Below are positions 11,551-25,000 of a stretch of DNA of 64,000 nucleotides, one piece after another (position 1 is the first letter of the stretch; every line of letters starts with the position of its first letter). A program made the position numbers and the translations under genes. The notes under the pieces were generated by a model, which ran no database searches, had not been told where the DNA came from, and saw only the letters and a program-made list of their open reading frames with translations. Source of the DNA: Paraconiothyrium sp. Pb-2020 (lineage: Eukaryota > Ascomycota > Dothideomycetes > Pleosporales > Didymosphaeriaceae); contig JAJUBI010000009.1 of assembly GCA_022419385.1 (NCBI GenBank), positions 310,001 to 374,000 of the forward strand. Direction: 5' to 3'.

Positions 11551-12807
11551 ATGGATTCTCGAGAACAGACGGGGCCTTCAACGCCATACCAGCAAGTGCC
11601 CACCTCGACCCCTATGCTCCAGTCACCTGCGTATCCTTCTCCGGCTCAAAGCGACACTGAGCCGTCAAGGTACCCTGTCGATGGCTTAGGACTATATCAG
11701 TATTCACAGCCATTTCCTACGTCTGCGGATCGACTCATGTTCTCTACCTCTCCTCGACCTACTCAGGCTTGGAGTGGCACGTCCTCAATGGCTTCAGCGC
11801 CCATCGTCAATCCATGGACTTCCGGAGCATACGACCATCCAGTATGTCCTGATAACAGATCGAGTATGTTGTGGCCCGAATACCAGTCGTCTCATCGATC
11901 TTCGACATCATCACATCGGGCAATGTCTGTTTTCTCAGGGGATGGTTCAGAACACAGCTTCCCTGCCATCAAACTGGAAGGAGGCCCTAGTTGGGCTACC
12001 GACAATGAACTTTCCGCTACGGTTGCACCGGAGCGGCTGACAAACCCTTCGCCATATGAGGGTTCATATGGGTCTCCAATGTCTCCATACGAGAGCGATA
12101 GTACGTCAGGGCCCACGTATAAGATAGAGATGCCTGGCCGACTCTCGCCTAGCAGGCGGCCTACATCTTCACAGAGTGAGAGCAAACTCGCTCCGGCGCG
12201 CCGGCGACATCATCGCCGAGCCAAAGTACCTGACGCGGAGGCCAAGTTCAGGTGCGATATCTGCAACATCGGATTTGTGCGTGCGTACAACAAGAAGACG
12301 CACATGCTACGTCACGAACCCAACCGTGTCAGGGAGCATCATTGTAACTACGATAATTGTGACAACAAATTCGAACGGAAAACAGATCTTCAACGCCACA
12401 TCAACAGTGTTCACTTGCACGAAAAGCCCCATCAGTGTGAGCTCTGCGGCAAGAGGTTCGCGCGCAAGGACACGCTCAACAGGTAAGATGTTTGTGATCT
12501 TCCAGCGAAAGCATGTTAAAACTAAAACAGGCACAGACACGACGTCCAAGGCGGCTGCCCGAAACGCAACGAAGTTGACATGCCCACCTTGATCGCTCGG
12601 AGCCGATCGATGCAAGCGAGTCCTGCCCTCCCGCAGTCCTACCTGCCGTCTCCGCAGCCGGAAGTGTATGCTGGCTTCCACCCCGCCGATACTTCAAACG
12701 GGTTCTATGGCTCGAGGAACCAACACGGAGGCGAGGGACCAGTGTTTGATGGGCGCTTCTCGCGGTTCTCAAACGCAGGATTTGGCCACAGTCCTCATGG
12801 CCTCTAA
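11551..12807 (+). CDS. C2H2 zinc-finger transcription factor
   Basis: Putative sequence-specific DNA-binding protein. Exons are 11551-12482 and 12531-12807 (402 residues); the 48-nt intron runs from GTAAGA to AAAACAG and interrupts the third finger after TLNR. The N-terminal ~215 residues are rich in Ser, Pro, Tyr and Gly and probably disordered, a typical activation-region composition. A basic patch (ARRRHHRRAK) precedes three fingers: C-x2-C..H-x3-H from about residue 235, C-x4-C..H-x4-H from about 265, and a third C-x2-C finger (CELCGKRFARKDTLNRH) from about 297 whose last ligands are non-standard and may use HxH or a Cys in VQGGC. The C-terminal tail is Pro/Gly/Ser-rich. I chose MDSREQ as start; the upstream in-frame ATG at 11515 adds residues of no obvious use. 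I could not assign an orthologue. Confidence 0.85.
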
Positions 12808-15800
12808 GCACGACCGGGTCTGGGCGGGATACTTGAATTAGGATACCTTTCTACTGGCGTTTTTGCATGGTGCACACGCCACAACAAGGCGGCAGGGAGG
12901 TTACATTGTGTGATTCGGCAGGCAGAGAGTGTGCACGGCGTCAAAGGTAGACAGGAATAGCTACTCAGAGCCTCTCGGCTGTAGCATGATAGTAATAATG
13001 CGACTGTATCTTCTCCCTCATACTCGGAGGTATATCTTGCCCGTGAGCCTGATGCTTACGACTAGGGCCTAGACTAACCCTGGAAGATTTGCAAACGAAC
13101 GGCTCTGGCGCAACGGCGGTGGCGGTCCATGCTGCCTGACGCATCGACGTACAGGCTCGCGCTCACCGTTGATACACGACGTCTTTCGCGTGCAAGCGCG
13201 CGTGCGGGACGTCAGCCGTCAGCCCAGCGTGCGCGACCCGCCCCCGAACAAGGGGTCGCGGACCACCTTCTGTCTGAGCAGATTGCTGCATGCGCGAAGG
13301 TGCTCCAGCGCATAGGAGAGCCAATGGGGAGGAGGCATCTTGGGCGCTGGCGCCTATGCAATGCACGTCTGCACGGCACGGCAACCATCGCCACCAGCCA
13401 GCCCCGTCGATGCGTTATTAGACGCACCATGGTGCTTCGCTGGCTATATTGCCTGGTCTGGCCTGCCAATTCGTTTTTAGCAGATCCGCAGCAGCGCGGC
13501 GGGGCGGCTGTTGCAAAGCACCAGTCCATGTCGTGCGTCCTGCAGACCGACAGCCCTCTCAAACGAACGGGGCGCAGACGCTGAGAGTCAAACCGACGGC
13601 GGCGTCTGTTTGAGGGTACAACAGGACAGATCTTCACAGCACATGTCCTCCGATTGTGTAAGCTTGACCTCGCTCCGGGGGCATCGGCATGGCTCGCTTG
13701 CGGGCCAGCACAAGTCGGTCCGTCCGCGGAAGGCAAGGACCTTCACTTCCCGACAGATGCACAAACCCCCCACATTCACCACCCGCACCAACCCCTTCTC
13801 TGCTTCGAATCTCCTTTGACGCCTAGCGCGTCTTGTCCACATCGAGCGACGAGCATATGCTCTTTGTAGCGCTCAATGCTGCCTAACCCGGCCGCGGGGA
13901 TCCGCATGCGCCCAGCTGCTGCTTTTGCTAGCCCCCAGGAGAAACGTGCCGTCCTCACTGGTGGCTTTCGCCCTTGACGGTTGTCGCTATTCCTGCGCTC
14001 CCGCTTGTCCATGGACGCGACGTTGACAAAGACGGGCTGCTGGCTGTCTTCGGCTGGGCGAAAGCACATGACTGGACGGGTATGCGGGCTGTGCGATCAT
14101 TGTCGCATTGGCGGACCGTCCCTCATCTCTTTCTTCGGCAATGAGTCTGCAACACCTGAAAGAAAGGTGTCCCACCGGGGCAACCCGACTGCACTCTTCG
14201 ACTGAGACATGCCCCACATGCCATCGCTTCGGTCTTCACATCTCGCGGTTCGAAATTGACCCTTCTAGCCCATTGTATCGCGGAGGGTACACAGCAGGGC
14301 GCATGCCCACCTCTGAACCCCGCTCGCCTTCTCTATTGGGCAGTGACAGCCCTGCAAATCATTGCCCATGTTTTGTCACCGGCCACTGGTATACCGGGCA
14401 TCTACGATACTGGATCGACCGATATGCACTGCGTATTACTGTCAGCTTTGTTGTTCGGTAGCAAATGAGGTCAAATACTGGTACGAGTATTGCTCCGTGC
14501 CCGACTCAGTTCAGGGCTTCTTTGAGCTGCAGGGCAGCGCTGGCCAGTCGACATGCAGTCCGGGACTCGCGCTCGTCTACTGAAGCCCTGCACTGACCTG
14601 CACGGGAACGGCTCAACGTCTTGCACATGGCCCCCCGGAGCATTTGCGTCTCTGCAAGTGCTCTTTCGACATGGACATTCTAATTCGATGCCCGTGGCGC
14701 AGGGGTTGGCGAGGTGTGAAGTCGCCGGCGATCCACCCTGACACGGAGCCAATTTATTTCTTGGGGGCTATTCTTGTCCATACATCGTCCAGGTTCGCAC
14801 ACCTCTACAACTTAGTGACGTAGATGTTCTACTCTCAAACGGTCGCTTCGATAAACGCCCCGCAACGCCCTGTAAGAACGTGAAGGAATCTAGGTTTCCT
14901 GGAAGGATTGTGAGAACCAAGCTTGGGTCAGTTAAACTTCTCACCAGCACGTGTGGACCAGGCTTCCACTCCACATTCTTTCCTCGGTGTGGGCTGCCTG
15001 AGGCTGATCACACGTGGCTGTTCGCCTGTAAGCTCAACGGTCGTCCCAGGATCACGAGCGGCGCATACGTCTACGGCGCATGCGAAAGTTCCATGATTGG
15101 AACATCCAACGTTACCAATAGGCCTTGTTAACCGTTTCGTTTTGACCTAGAGCACGACGAGGTCGCCGAAATGTATCCGGCCGCTCCTACGCTGAGCGCG
15201 TCGAGCATGCTCTATGTAGTATCGCAATGTGTGAGCAGACAATATTTTGTACCATCCCTCTTTATCGATCCGATTTTCAGGCGTGCCCTGCTGCACGCAA
15301 TCCACCGACTTCGCGGGATTGGGTTACCCGCAGATGCACCGAGGACCTCTGGAACAATCTATCGCGCGGCAGCGCGACTGAAGCTCGCCAAACATCGCGT
15401 AAGACGGCTATCGCGATCGATTCGATTCTTGTGCTGGGGTGTTAAGCGCGTAGGCGGCGCAGGCGGCGCCTACGGCGCCTGGCGGCTACATCCCAACTGA
15501 TCTACCGCGGGGGACGCGCGCATGGCGCATCGCACGCGCCAGTCGTTGCTGGGGCTGAGATTTAGCGCGTGTGTCACATAGCTCTAAACTAACGTCAGCC
15601 CAGCACTCCATGTTTTCCTTCACGCAGCGGATTCAACTCTGCGACCTATTTCTGTGCATTCGCCTGAGTCACGTCCGCACTGCATACCTATTCGATGTTT
15701 GTCCTCGCCTCGCTGCACGGACGCCATTCGATAGTGTGGATGTTTTCGGATCTCAGCCCTAGCAGGACCGAAAGCCCGAGATTCCCTGGAGCTCGCACTC

Positions 15801-18800
15801 TTGGCATTCGCGAGCTCAGGTCAGCGACATTCAATGAGGCTGAAGATAGAAGGATTGTTCTGGCATCCTTCTGTCAGCAATCATACGGTATCCCGCCAGA
15901 CATGGGGTTAATGCGGGGCGTTCCCACCCCACGCGCGAATCTCAAGAGCTTAACGCCCGGGCGCTTCTACGCTGGCTCGTGCGACCCTCGCGGGCGAGCT
16001 GGCGAACCGTAAGCACAACACATTTACGAGTGGCTGCGGCCACCGTTTTTCCCTTGTTTAGTCCGGGCGATGAAGCCAGTCCTTGTTCAAGCTTATTGGA
16101 GTCTCAGCTCTACACAGACGTAGGTTTTACTGAAATCGCCCTTGCAATGCTTATCTGATTCATAAGTATGCATGAAACACTAGTCTACCCACTGGGAGAC
16201 GCATGTCTCGGTTCTCACTAGCCTCACTGGATTTTTAAGGTTATTGGAATGATGCAACGTGGGAAGCGATACCCGGCCTACTCTCATAGGGCTATACAAC
16301 CTTCCACATCGAAAATTCGCTGCGCCTTGACGCCATGCTGCGCAGCCCTGCAGCCTTACGAGTCATCGGTCAAACATGCGTCCGGCTTTACGTTATGTAA
16401 AGATTCGCCCGATGACCAATTGGGCCCCGCGCGGGAGCGATCAGGAGGATTGCTCCAAGCATTGTCTCTCGTCGAATCAGAATGTAGTTGTTTAATAATC
16501 CTCCACACGGGTCGTATAGTCGTATGCGCAATTGTAGCATAGACCGCAACAATAGTGCAGCAACTCGAGAAAGCGAACAACTGTAAAGCATCGGGCGTCA
16601 ACGCAGACCAAAGCTACACCTGTCGACAAGTCTTTCCTACTCGCATGCGCTTCCAACGGCTTGACCTACGCGAGCGGCGAGCTACTACCGCGACTAGCTA
16701 ATCTCATGACCTTCATGCCATTCGTGCATTCAGCTGGGGGGCCAAACAATCTGCATGTAAGAAGCAATGACGAGTCAAAGCGCCTCCTTCATTACCGCCC
16801 TTGCACACCTGCAATGTGGCGACGGTTGTATGGAGCCGCCCCTATTTCCGGTTGTTTGCCTCTTTTCTGGGCGCCCGTATTCAGCTTGTTTCCGACGGGA
16901 AGGCTTGAACAGACGGAACAGATGTGTAAGGGTCGTTTTGGGTATGCACCGCGAGAATGCAGCTTACACCGACTATGCGCTGCATCGCCTCCACGGAGTC
17001 TCCATCTCATCCTGTAGATCGCTACAGCGCGACAACAGTGTTTGCACTTTTGAATTAGTATTGTATATTCAGCAGAAGGAACGTTTAGCTAACGAGATAC
17101 AAGATTGTGCGCGGCTTCATGAGAGATGCAGCCTTATCAATTCCTGCACTCCAAGACCATACTACTGGGCGCGGGACAACGTTGAGACGCAATCGAAGCT
17201 TCCATTGCATACACCTTCTACTTGCAACGGCATCCTAGACCGAAGCGTCGGGAAAATGCAACACCAGGCTTGCGAACATGCACCATGCTACGGTGCACGC
17301 ACTGCGTGCGTTGGCAACCCCGCAGGGCCGTACGAACCTCTACATATAGGTTGAGACAATTCGCGACCTTTGTTCCTCCAGCGCGTTCAGAAAAGTCTCA
17401 GATCGCTGTCGACACATGCCGGGCGTTAAGGCGACGACCGCACCTGAAGCACAAGTCTGTATAGGCGTACATAAGACGCTCTACGTCAACTACCAGTCCC
17501 GCCAGGAATTCCCCTTATCACTCTCTACCGTACCCAAAGGCTGTCTGTCCGCTCACAAGTTGAGGCGCCCAAGCAGCGCGCTTGCGCTTGCGAGCGGCCT
17601 CGGAAGCGCGCTTATCGGCAGACGCTGTCTCTTCCTACCCACCATCCTCAATCCTCCCGCAACTCGCGTCACCACACTGAACGAGCGAACGGCTGGCCCC
17701 AGCGCCGTGCTAAATCTCAAGAAAATCACTCGCGCGACGGAAATATCACAGCGTGGGGAAATCTCACTGCGCGTTTACCACATTGGTTGCACGCGCAAGG
17801 CTGATGGCGCAGGAGATATGCTTATACCGCGATCGACGCCGTGGCTGGCTGAGAGCCGCGACGCAGACAAAGCCTTCCAGGCCTCCTCAGGCTGGACGTG
17901 GGGTACGCCTTTTTACGTCACCGAGGGCTCGCCTTGCGGGCGCTGGAGGTCTCTCTTCTCGCGCGGTTGGCGAGGGGCCTGAACGAACAAGACAGCCTCG
18001 GCAGCCGCTGCGGGCCGGCCTAAAGCAGGTGACAGCAAGACGAGGCGAGGCGGAACGCATTGCGCCATGGCGGCGCCAGGCCTGCTTTTCGCACCCGCAC
18101 TCCAAATCCCAGGCTTGCATCCGATTTGCCAATCGACAAGCTGAGGATCCCCTTGCCCATCGAGCGGGTCTGTCACGGTAGTTCTACTAGTTCTATCCAG
18201 CTTCGCACTTGCAACCCAGCGACCTGGGCGCGCGAACACGTCTCTTCGAGCTACGTTGAAATAGGCAAATGCTGGATTTCCCCCAGGCTCCACACGTAGA
18301 GTTTCACAGCGCCTAGTCTCGACGCGCGCGCGCCAGGGCCCGCCGCGCGGCCTGCAAGGTGGGTACCGAAAGAACAAAGAAAGCTTGTAGACAAGCAAGA
18401 TCTAGCTCGTTTCAACACTTTGTTTCGTGCGGCAATGGCGATGGGATTATCCTGGGGTGGTGAGGCAAGGAGGTTGATGGTCCTGAAGTTGAGATAACCT
18501 CGACCCGCGCCGCAACTGGGCATGACTCCCCGCGTTCGCTCCCGCGCCCTACATTCTGAGATGCGGCGTAGTCAGGTCAACGGGCGAGACGGGAGGCTGC
18601 AGGTGCTGCTTGTGATGCGCGCGGCATGCAGGCCATGTGTGCCGGTAGTTGGCGAGGATGTGACGTGCGTGGTTGGCGTTGTGAGCTAGAGTATAAGGTT
18701 TGGGGTGGAGGTGAGAGAGCTCAAGGAACGAGGGCTGGGGTGGTGCGTATGGGATGGGAGAGGTAATTGTATCTAGGTCACAAATAAGACGACACAGAAG

Positions 18801-18995
18801 ATTACAACTCAGGTTTTGTATTATTTACTTCTATATCGTGGCTATGTGTGCCGTATCGAATTGAGCGTCTATCGCCCTCCTTATATGTCATACATTTTCG
18901 TTTTCTATAATATCATACAGCGTAATTCATCATCATTCATAAACCCTCTCGGCGCGCGTCTCCGATATTTTCAGTCTTCCTCATTCCGCACAAGC
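12808..18995. other. 6.2-kb gene-poor region between convergent 3' ends
   Basis: Both neighbours point into this stretch with their 3' ends. I found no frame with a recognisable domain and no chain of phased splice sites. Long frames (13129-13584, 16767-17354, 17416-17982) have random-looking composition with many Cys, Arg and Trp. Much of the stretch is GC-rich and keeps many CpG steps, with no TA-rich RIP-like decay seen. A short GC-rich inverted repeat (CGTAGGCG..CGCCTACG) lies at about 15449-15474. Confidence 0.6.
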
Positions 18996-20195
18996 TTATA
19001 TGAAATCACCATCGCCAAAGCCACCGAACGGATTCGGCGGCCTTCCTCCAGCCCCACCTAGCCCACCAAAGCCTCCCCCGCCAGGAAATCGCGGACCTCC
19101 CCGATTATCTCGCGGCGCACCACCGGGACCGACGGGATCATATCTCGAACCCGGTGGTGCCATAGGATCATAGTTGCCTCCACCTCGTTGTCCACCGAAC
19201 AGCGGATCGTCAAACGTCGGATGCATACCACCACCCATGCCGCCAGGGCGTGGCAGCCCACCACCGAGATGAGGACGCAGAGGGTCGTGTGGACCCAGAC
19301 CGGGCGGGTAAAGGTCATTATGGCCCATGCCCATGGGGTTTCGGTCGTCGCGAAGGCCACCGCGTGGTGGGCGATTGATCTCGTATTCGTCTTCGAAGCC
19401 GGGGATCGGTTCTGGTAGGGGCGGCCTGGATTGCGAGGCTGAGCGAGCGGGTCAACGAACGGGTACGGGCGTGCTGGCTCTGGCTCTTCTGGCGGCCGTC
19501 GCGGGTTTGCGGGTCCCCTTGTCGTGGCTGGTCGCGCGCGCGGCCTGCATCGCGCTCATCTTGTGTACTTGATTCCTCGTATCCCTCCTTGCTCAGACCA
19601 GGCGCCAGCTTCTGGATTATGGAGAGTTTGAATAGCGCGCCAAAGTCGGAGGACGGCCCTGCGAGATGAAGACATCCTGCAGCTTCTTTGCTAGGTCTTC
19701 GTTTGACGTGTCTTCCGAGGCTGTGACGGGTAGTGAGCCCTCCGATACATAGTCTTTGACGATAACATCGAAGCTTGCTGTCTTGTCGTCGCCTACGGCA
19801 AGGCCGAATACGACGGCCTTGCCCCCTAGCCTATTGACCTTGATGATGTATTCGAGGGCGGATTGCGAGTGTGCGTAGCGGAAGGCATACGAGTTGTGGG
19901 CGTTCCAGACTGTCGGTAACGGTTGGGGGTTCTCGGCGTCTGCTGTCGCGTCTATCAGGCGTCAATGGATTGTACGAACATCGGTCAGCTGTCTGCAGAG
20001 CTCACCTATCCTATCGTCCTCGCCGAGTCCGATCAATCTGAAGCCTACCGCTATCATCGCCGCATGAGCAGCAAGGGCGGCAGCCTCGTATGGGCTGTTT
20101 AGCTTGCTCTCGGCGCCCTTGGGCAAACTAGCCGCCATGAACGTCGAGAGCGACGGCGCGCTCAGCGGACTGCCGGCGCTATTTGCTGGTGCCAT
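18996..20195 (-). CDS. PI31-type proteasome regulator with apparent frameshift
   Basis: Homologue of the PI31/Fub1 family, which binds the 20S proteasome. Exon 1 is 20195-20006 and exon 2 begins at 19951, after a 54-nt intron (GTGAGC..GATAG). The N-terminal FP-type domain reads well through WNAHNSYAFRYAHSQSALEY and AVGDDKTASFDVIVKDY to DVFISQGR. There the frame stops making family sense and hits a stop near 19619. The continuation SSDFGALFKLSIIQKLAPGL is in another frame and stays open to the stop at 18996. One missing base at about 19643-19655 explains this. The C-terminal half has the family's Gly/Pro-rich tail with DLYPPGLGPHDPL, MHPTFDDPLFG and APPGSRYDPVGPGG. Either a real frameshift allele or a sequence error; the intact downstream frame favours an error. 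Confidence 0.85.
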
Positions 20196-22045
20196 GGTTC
20201 CGTATGTGCTGGTTTGACTGGTGCTTGTGGGATTACGGCGGATGTGTTGTAAAGTGAGTAAATTGAGAATGGAAGTGCGGTACGATGGAGGTCAACGCGC
20301 CTAACGTAGGCAGCCTCGAGTACGTCAGCGGGACGTGGCGCGGGGAACCCACGTGATAGCGCGTCCTCCCTTCTCCTGCGGTAAAGTTATAGAGACAGCT
20401 AGAACGCCAAGCAGCCAACTCTCGCTGAGTTCCTTTGTACATGGAGTGAACAGTGTTGCATTAGAAAAAGGGATTCTCTCACTGAATTTGTTACCACAAA
20501 CCCCACGCATCCGATGGCACGATACGAATCGAGAACAAACATGCTGCAACCCCAAGTAACATTCTGCATTGTTAAGCAGTACGCCATGCTACAGCTGCAG
20601 TTGATCGAAGCTGTCAATCAACGATGACCATGACTTTGTGATGACAGGGAGGCGCCCGTCTCGCGATTTTGATTCAGTTCTGGTGTCCCGACTTCGCCAG
20701 TTTGAAAGCACAACCGTCTGCTGTTGCCCATCGACATTTCATACTGCAACATGGCCAATTCTTTTTATTTGTTCTTTCTTCTTCTTTTATCAGACACTCC
20801 TTACACCACAATGCCACCAATTCGTACAGCCAAATAGAATTGACAAGGGCGACAGACGCGACGCAGTTGAGACTGCCTGTTTCTGTCTTCATGTGCCTTC
20901 TACAAAAATTAAGCCGCCAGAAGGTTCTGAGGAGAAGTCTTTTCGGGCCTTGTCATCGCCTCGAATTCCAATCTCATTACGAAGTTCATCTCGTCGAATG
21001 CTGAAAGCATAAACCAAAAGAAAATCGAAGCCGCATCTGGGATACAAGGTTTAGATAATCCTCTAGTAGCATCCGGAACAAAGGTCAAGCCTGCTACGCC
21101 CGCGCCGGGCGTGATTTTCAAGCCCACTCAAGTCCTTATCTAGAGGCGATTTTTATAGATGATAGACACGATCGCCGGAAGGAGGAAAATCCGATTCAGA
21201 TCGGCACTTCAACAATAAAGCTTCGTTTCGAAAATAACTTCAATATGAGGAAGGTTGCGACGCAGATAGTGGCATGCGAGGTGTGAGTGGCAACAAGCAA
21301 TACTAATCGGCCAAAGCATGTCCCAACCTCAAGGAGGTACCGCTGCAAGATACGTCTGGGCTGACTGACCTTGCTCTTCTTACTTCCTTGAGCAGTGCCC
21401 AACGTCACTTCATTTGCGTCACTCGGGTCGGAATCCACGAGTCGTTGCTTCAGGTCGCTCGAGGTCCACTTGTTACTTGCATTTAAAGTCAAGAAGCTTA
21501 TTGTACGTATTAACGCTGGTCTATGTATAGCTCGCTGACAGCCTTTCCAGTAAGCAATATCGACGAGTATGATGAACGATCCACTGATTCGAGAAGAATG
21601 ACTAGCGCAGGACCAGGTTTAGTGCTCGACCCTGAGCGGACGTGGAAAGATGTGGGGGTGTTGGCATTCAACTGGGTTTGCGGAAAACGTACGAAGACTG
21701 CAGGAAGAAAGCCATTGATACTAAAGTCAAACGCATATTAAGCGCTCTCTTTCTACAGGTCGCTATGCTCTTCATCGCTCTCCTTTTCAGTAGATGGTGC
21801 CGAAGTTGTGGCCTTGATCTTCGATACTGATTGGTGCCGTATTTCTTGCCTTCGTCGTCTGAAGAGTATTGAACACGGAGGAAAGGAAGAAGGGATGGTG
21901 ATGTGGAAGTGTGTGGATGTGAGAAGATATATGCAAGAGATGACGAACTGTATGTGCAAAGCTTCGGATAGATTGTAGTCTAGTTATTATTATACGCATA
22001 GAAAGCAACAGTGATGATAGCATTGTCCTACCACCACTCAACGCC
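20196..22045. other. Intergenic region with doubtful small open frames
   Basis: Upstream of PI31 and downstream of the Tyw4 gene. Several short frames of possible coding look (20638-21012 +, 20909-21127 -, 21196-21492 -, 21523-21741 +) could not be joined into a convincing model, and none has a known domain. A small lineage-specific gene here cannot be ruled out. Confidence 0.4.
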
Positions 22046-25000
22046 TCACCCACTTTTTCCCACAATGTCTGCTCTGTCCTGCAGATCCATCGCCAGTCTG
22101 TCCATGTAGAACTTAGCCATATCATCCGGGATGTTTTTGAACGCCTTCGCAATTCTCTCTACATCCCTTCTCCCGTTCTCATATGCCTGTAAATCCCTAT
22201 TCCCATACACGTCTTTGCCCGCTGCGTATCCGGTCTCTAGATTGCGGAAGAAGACGTTGACAGCGACGCTCGCGCCGTCCTCTGGAACAGCGGTGTGGCT
22301 CCACATGGGTGGGATGAAGAGTATATCACTTGGGGAAAGGTGCGCTGTGTGTGGGTGGGTGCGGCTAAGGCGTGTGTCTTTTGAAGTGAGGATGTCGACG
22401 TTGGAGCTGGAACCTCCGGGTGGGTAGGAGAGGTACTTTACATCGGCGGGAGGGAAGAGGTGCAGGGTTTTGGAGCCGCGAACCTAGGGATCCTGTTAAC
22501 AGAGGATTGCAGTAGTTGAGCTAGAAATTAAGTACCTGACAAAGGACATTGGCGAGGACGTCGTAATGTAGCCACAGCGCTACGGGGCCAGAGATGCGCA
22601 GGGGTGAGCTGTGTAGATGGCTCTTTACCATGTCGAAGGCATCGGGAAGCTGGAAGTCCGCAGCTACGGACGGAAAGTCGTCCTCGAGGTTTGTGGGCAG
22701 TCTATTAGGTTGGGCAGAGGATACAGCGCGCAGGTACGTTTGAGCACCCGCGGAAATACCGTCGAGGAAGTCTCCGAATGGCTTCTTCACATATGAGAAA
22801 TTTTTGTCCTTGAAGGTCATGCGTTCTGAAGCGCACTCATGAATAACAACTTCTCGTTCCGCGCCAATCTTTTTCTTGAGGTAGTCTAGAGTCCATAGAT
22901 CCTTACATGGCCCGAAGTCAAGGTTTTCGATTATCACGGGTTTGGATGCGGCCAGAACCATTGCAAAGTCCTCAGGCGAGTCAATTTGAACGCGAGTAAT
23001 GTTAGTGCTTGTAGGCAGAGCGGGCCGATTGCCCTTCCCCTTATTTTTGGCTGAATGTTTACTATCGGCTTGAGCAGACTTTTGCTGGTCGTCCTTTTCG
23101 CTGTCTTGGCAAGACTGAGACACGGCCACGGTCCAGGGCCTCACTTCTTCCGCTCCTCGGGTGATAGAGAAATGACCTGTGTTCCAGAAACTCCCCATAG
23201 AGAAGCAGACGGCCCCGCCACCTGCAAGAATGACCTCGTTGTCAGACACTGCAGCTGCGCTTGTTCCAACAAGCAAAGGCCACATGGACTGAGACAACTT
23301 GAGAGCGGGGATCTGTATATCATATGTAGTGTGACCACCTGTAGTGTCGTGTGATATGGCTAGGAAGTCTTGCCGCAGATCCAAGATTCCCTGCTTCGAG
23401 ATTCCCCCAATGAGCAGTAAACGGTCTCCGAACGGAACGAGACTGGCTCCCAGCCGCCCGAATGCAGATATTTCCATGGTGCATCGAAGATTACTGGTTC
23501 GGTCGATGAATTCTAGCTGTCGTGCCGGAGTGATGTGCCACTCCCAGAGGTCCTGCAGAACTACGCCGCTGGGGGCCATTCCACCGCATATGACGCCCCA
23601 ACTTTGGGCCGGGCCTATCGTCGACAGGGCGGCACCAAAACGTGCCGAAGGACGCGGGCCGTTGACCGGGATGACGTTCCAACCGTCCTCGTGTGTCCAA
23701 AGCACCCATTCATCTAGAACGTGGCCATCACTGGTTTTACCGCCAAAAGCCAAGATCGCTTCAACAGCCGTGCCGTCGGACTTTGAAGATGGGATAGCCA
23801 CCCTCATAGAACTGTGTCTGAAACGAGCTGAAGGTAAGTCGCCGACCTGAGTCCATTGTCCTTTCGAGATCAGCCAGCAGTCGGCAAGTGCATGGGATGG
23901 AGATGCGCGACCGCCAACCAACAATGCAAGATTGTCGTTAAACGCTGTGACAGTGTGGCATATGCGGGCTGGCGGCGGCGTTGATTTGCGAGGCTGAATG
24001 CGTGATTCTGGAATGTCCTGTACCAGCACATCGATGCTGGTTGATCGGGTCTGAACACCCTGACCACCATGGAACGCAACCGTATCATGCCCCAGAGCAA
24101 CTGCAGCTCCAAACCGGCGCAACTCCAAGTGAGATTGGAAATTATGTGTGAGGGTCATCTGCACTTCCCGTGTCTCTTCGGCTGGTGTGGCACTTGGCGC
24201 GGTACTATCCGTTATGTGTGAAGCACCCTTGTTGGCCGTTGAAGCCACTAGAAGAAAGTAGTGACCGGCAAATAGAGCAAACTCCTCCCATTCGCTGATC
24301 CAAAGTTAGTTCTATGCGGCCTATGAGGAGGTGTCACGTACTCGAACGGCTCCACTGTATCGAGCCCTCGCCGTAAGCTCGGACAAGTAAATCCATCATC
24401 CGACCAAAGGTCCCAGAGATTGCGTGCAATCTCCACCTGCGACCACCCTGCGTCCGTAAACCGGGATACTTGTTGGTGTAGGAGAGGATATTGCTGGACC
24501 GCATGGATGGGACTATGTAGCTTGTCAAAGTGTCTCAGCATGGTTTGTGCGAAAGGATGGTCCGGCCCTTGGGGAAGGAATTGCTCTAGCAAGCAGAAGC
24601 GAGCTGCACAGTATACTTAGTAAGTTACACGTGGGTTCTGCATAGGAAACGTACCATCGTCCAGGGTGCTTGCCCATCGAATGACTGAGTCTGCGTCAGG
24701 GGTCGACATGTATGTGACAGACACTTCGGCTACAAAGAGAAATGAAGCGTTTGCAGCGTCAAAGTCGGCTCGCAGTAGGCGCTCCAACGTCTTGAGATCC
24801 CTGAGATCGCAACCGAGCGCTAGATAGCGGTCACTGCGGACGTAAACGGGCGCTTGCGTTGGACGCAAGTTCGTCCCAAACAGTGCGTTCCGCAACGCTT
24901 CATTATTCAGCATACGGTCACGTTTCCTTGCGATAAGCTGCGGATAGTCGACATCAACGAATGTGGCGTTCTTGGACAGAGATGCATGTCGTTGCCAGAA

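Noticed and set aside
13129..13736. Overlapping 151- and 174-codon frames on opposite strands
   Set aside because: GC-rich DNA gives long chance frames; neither has a domain, splice partners or natural composition.
14243..14251. tRNA B-box-like GGTTCGAAA
   Set aside because: No matching A box, acceptor stem or cloverleaf around it.
16767..17982. Frames of 195 and 188 codons in the gene desert
   Set aside because: High Cys, Arg and Trp content and no recognisable block; treated as noncoding.
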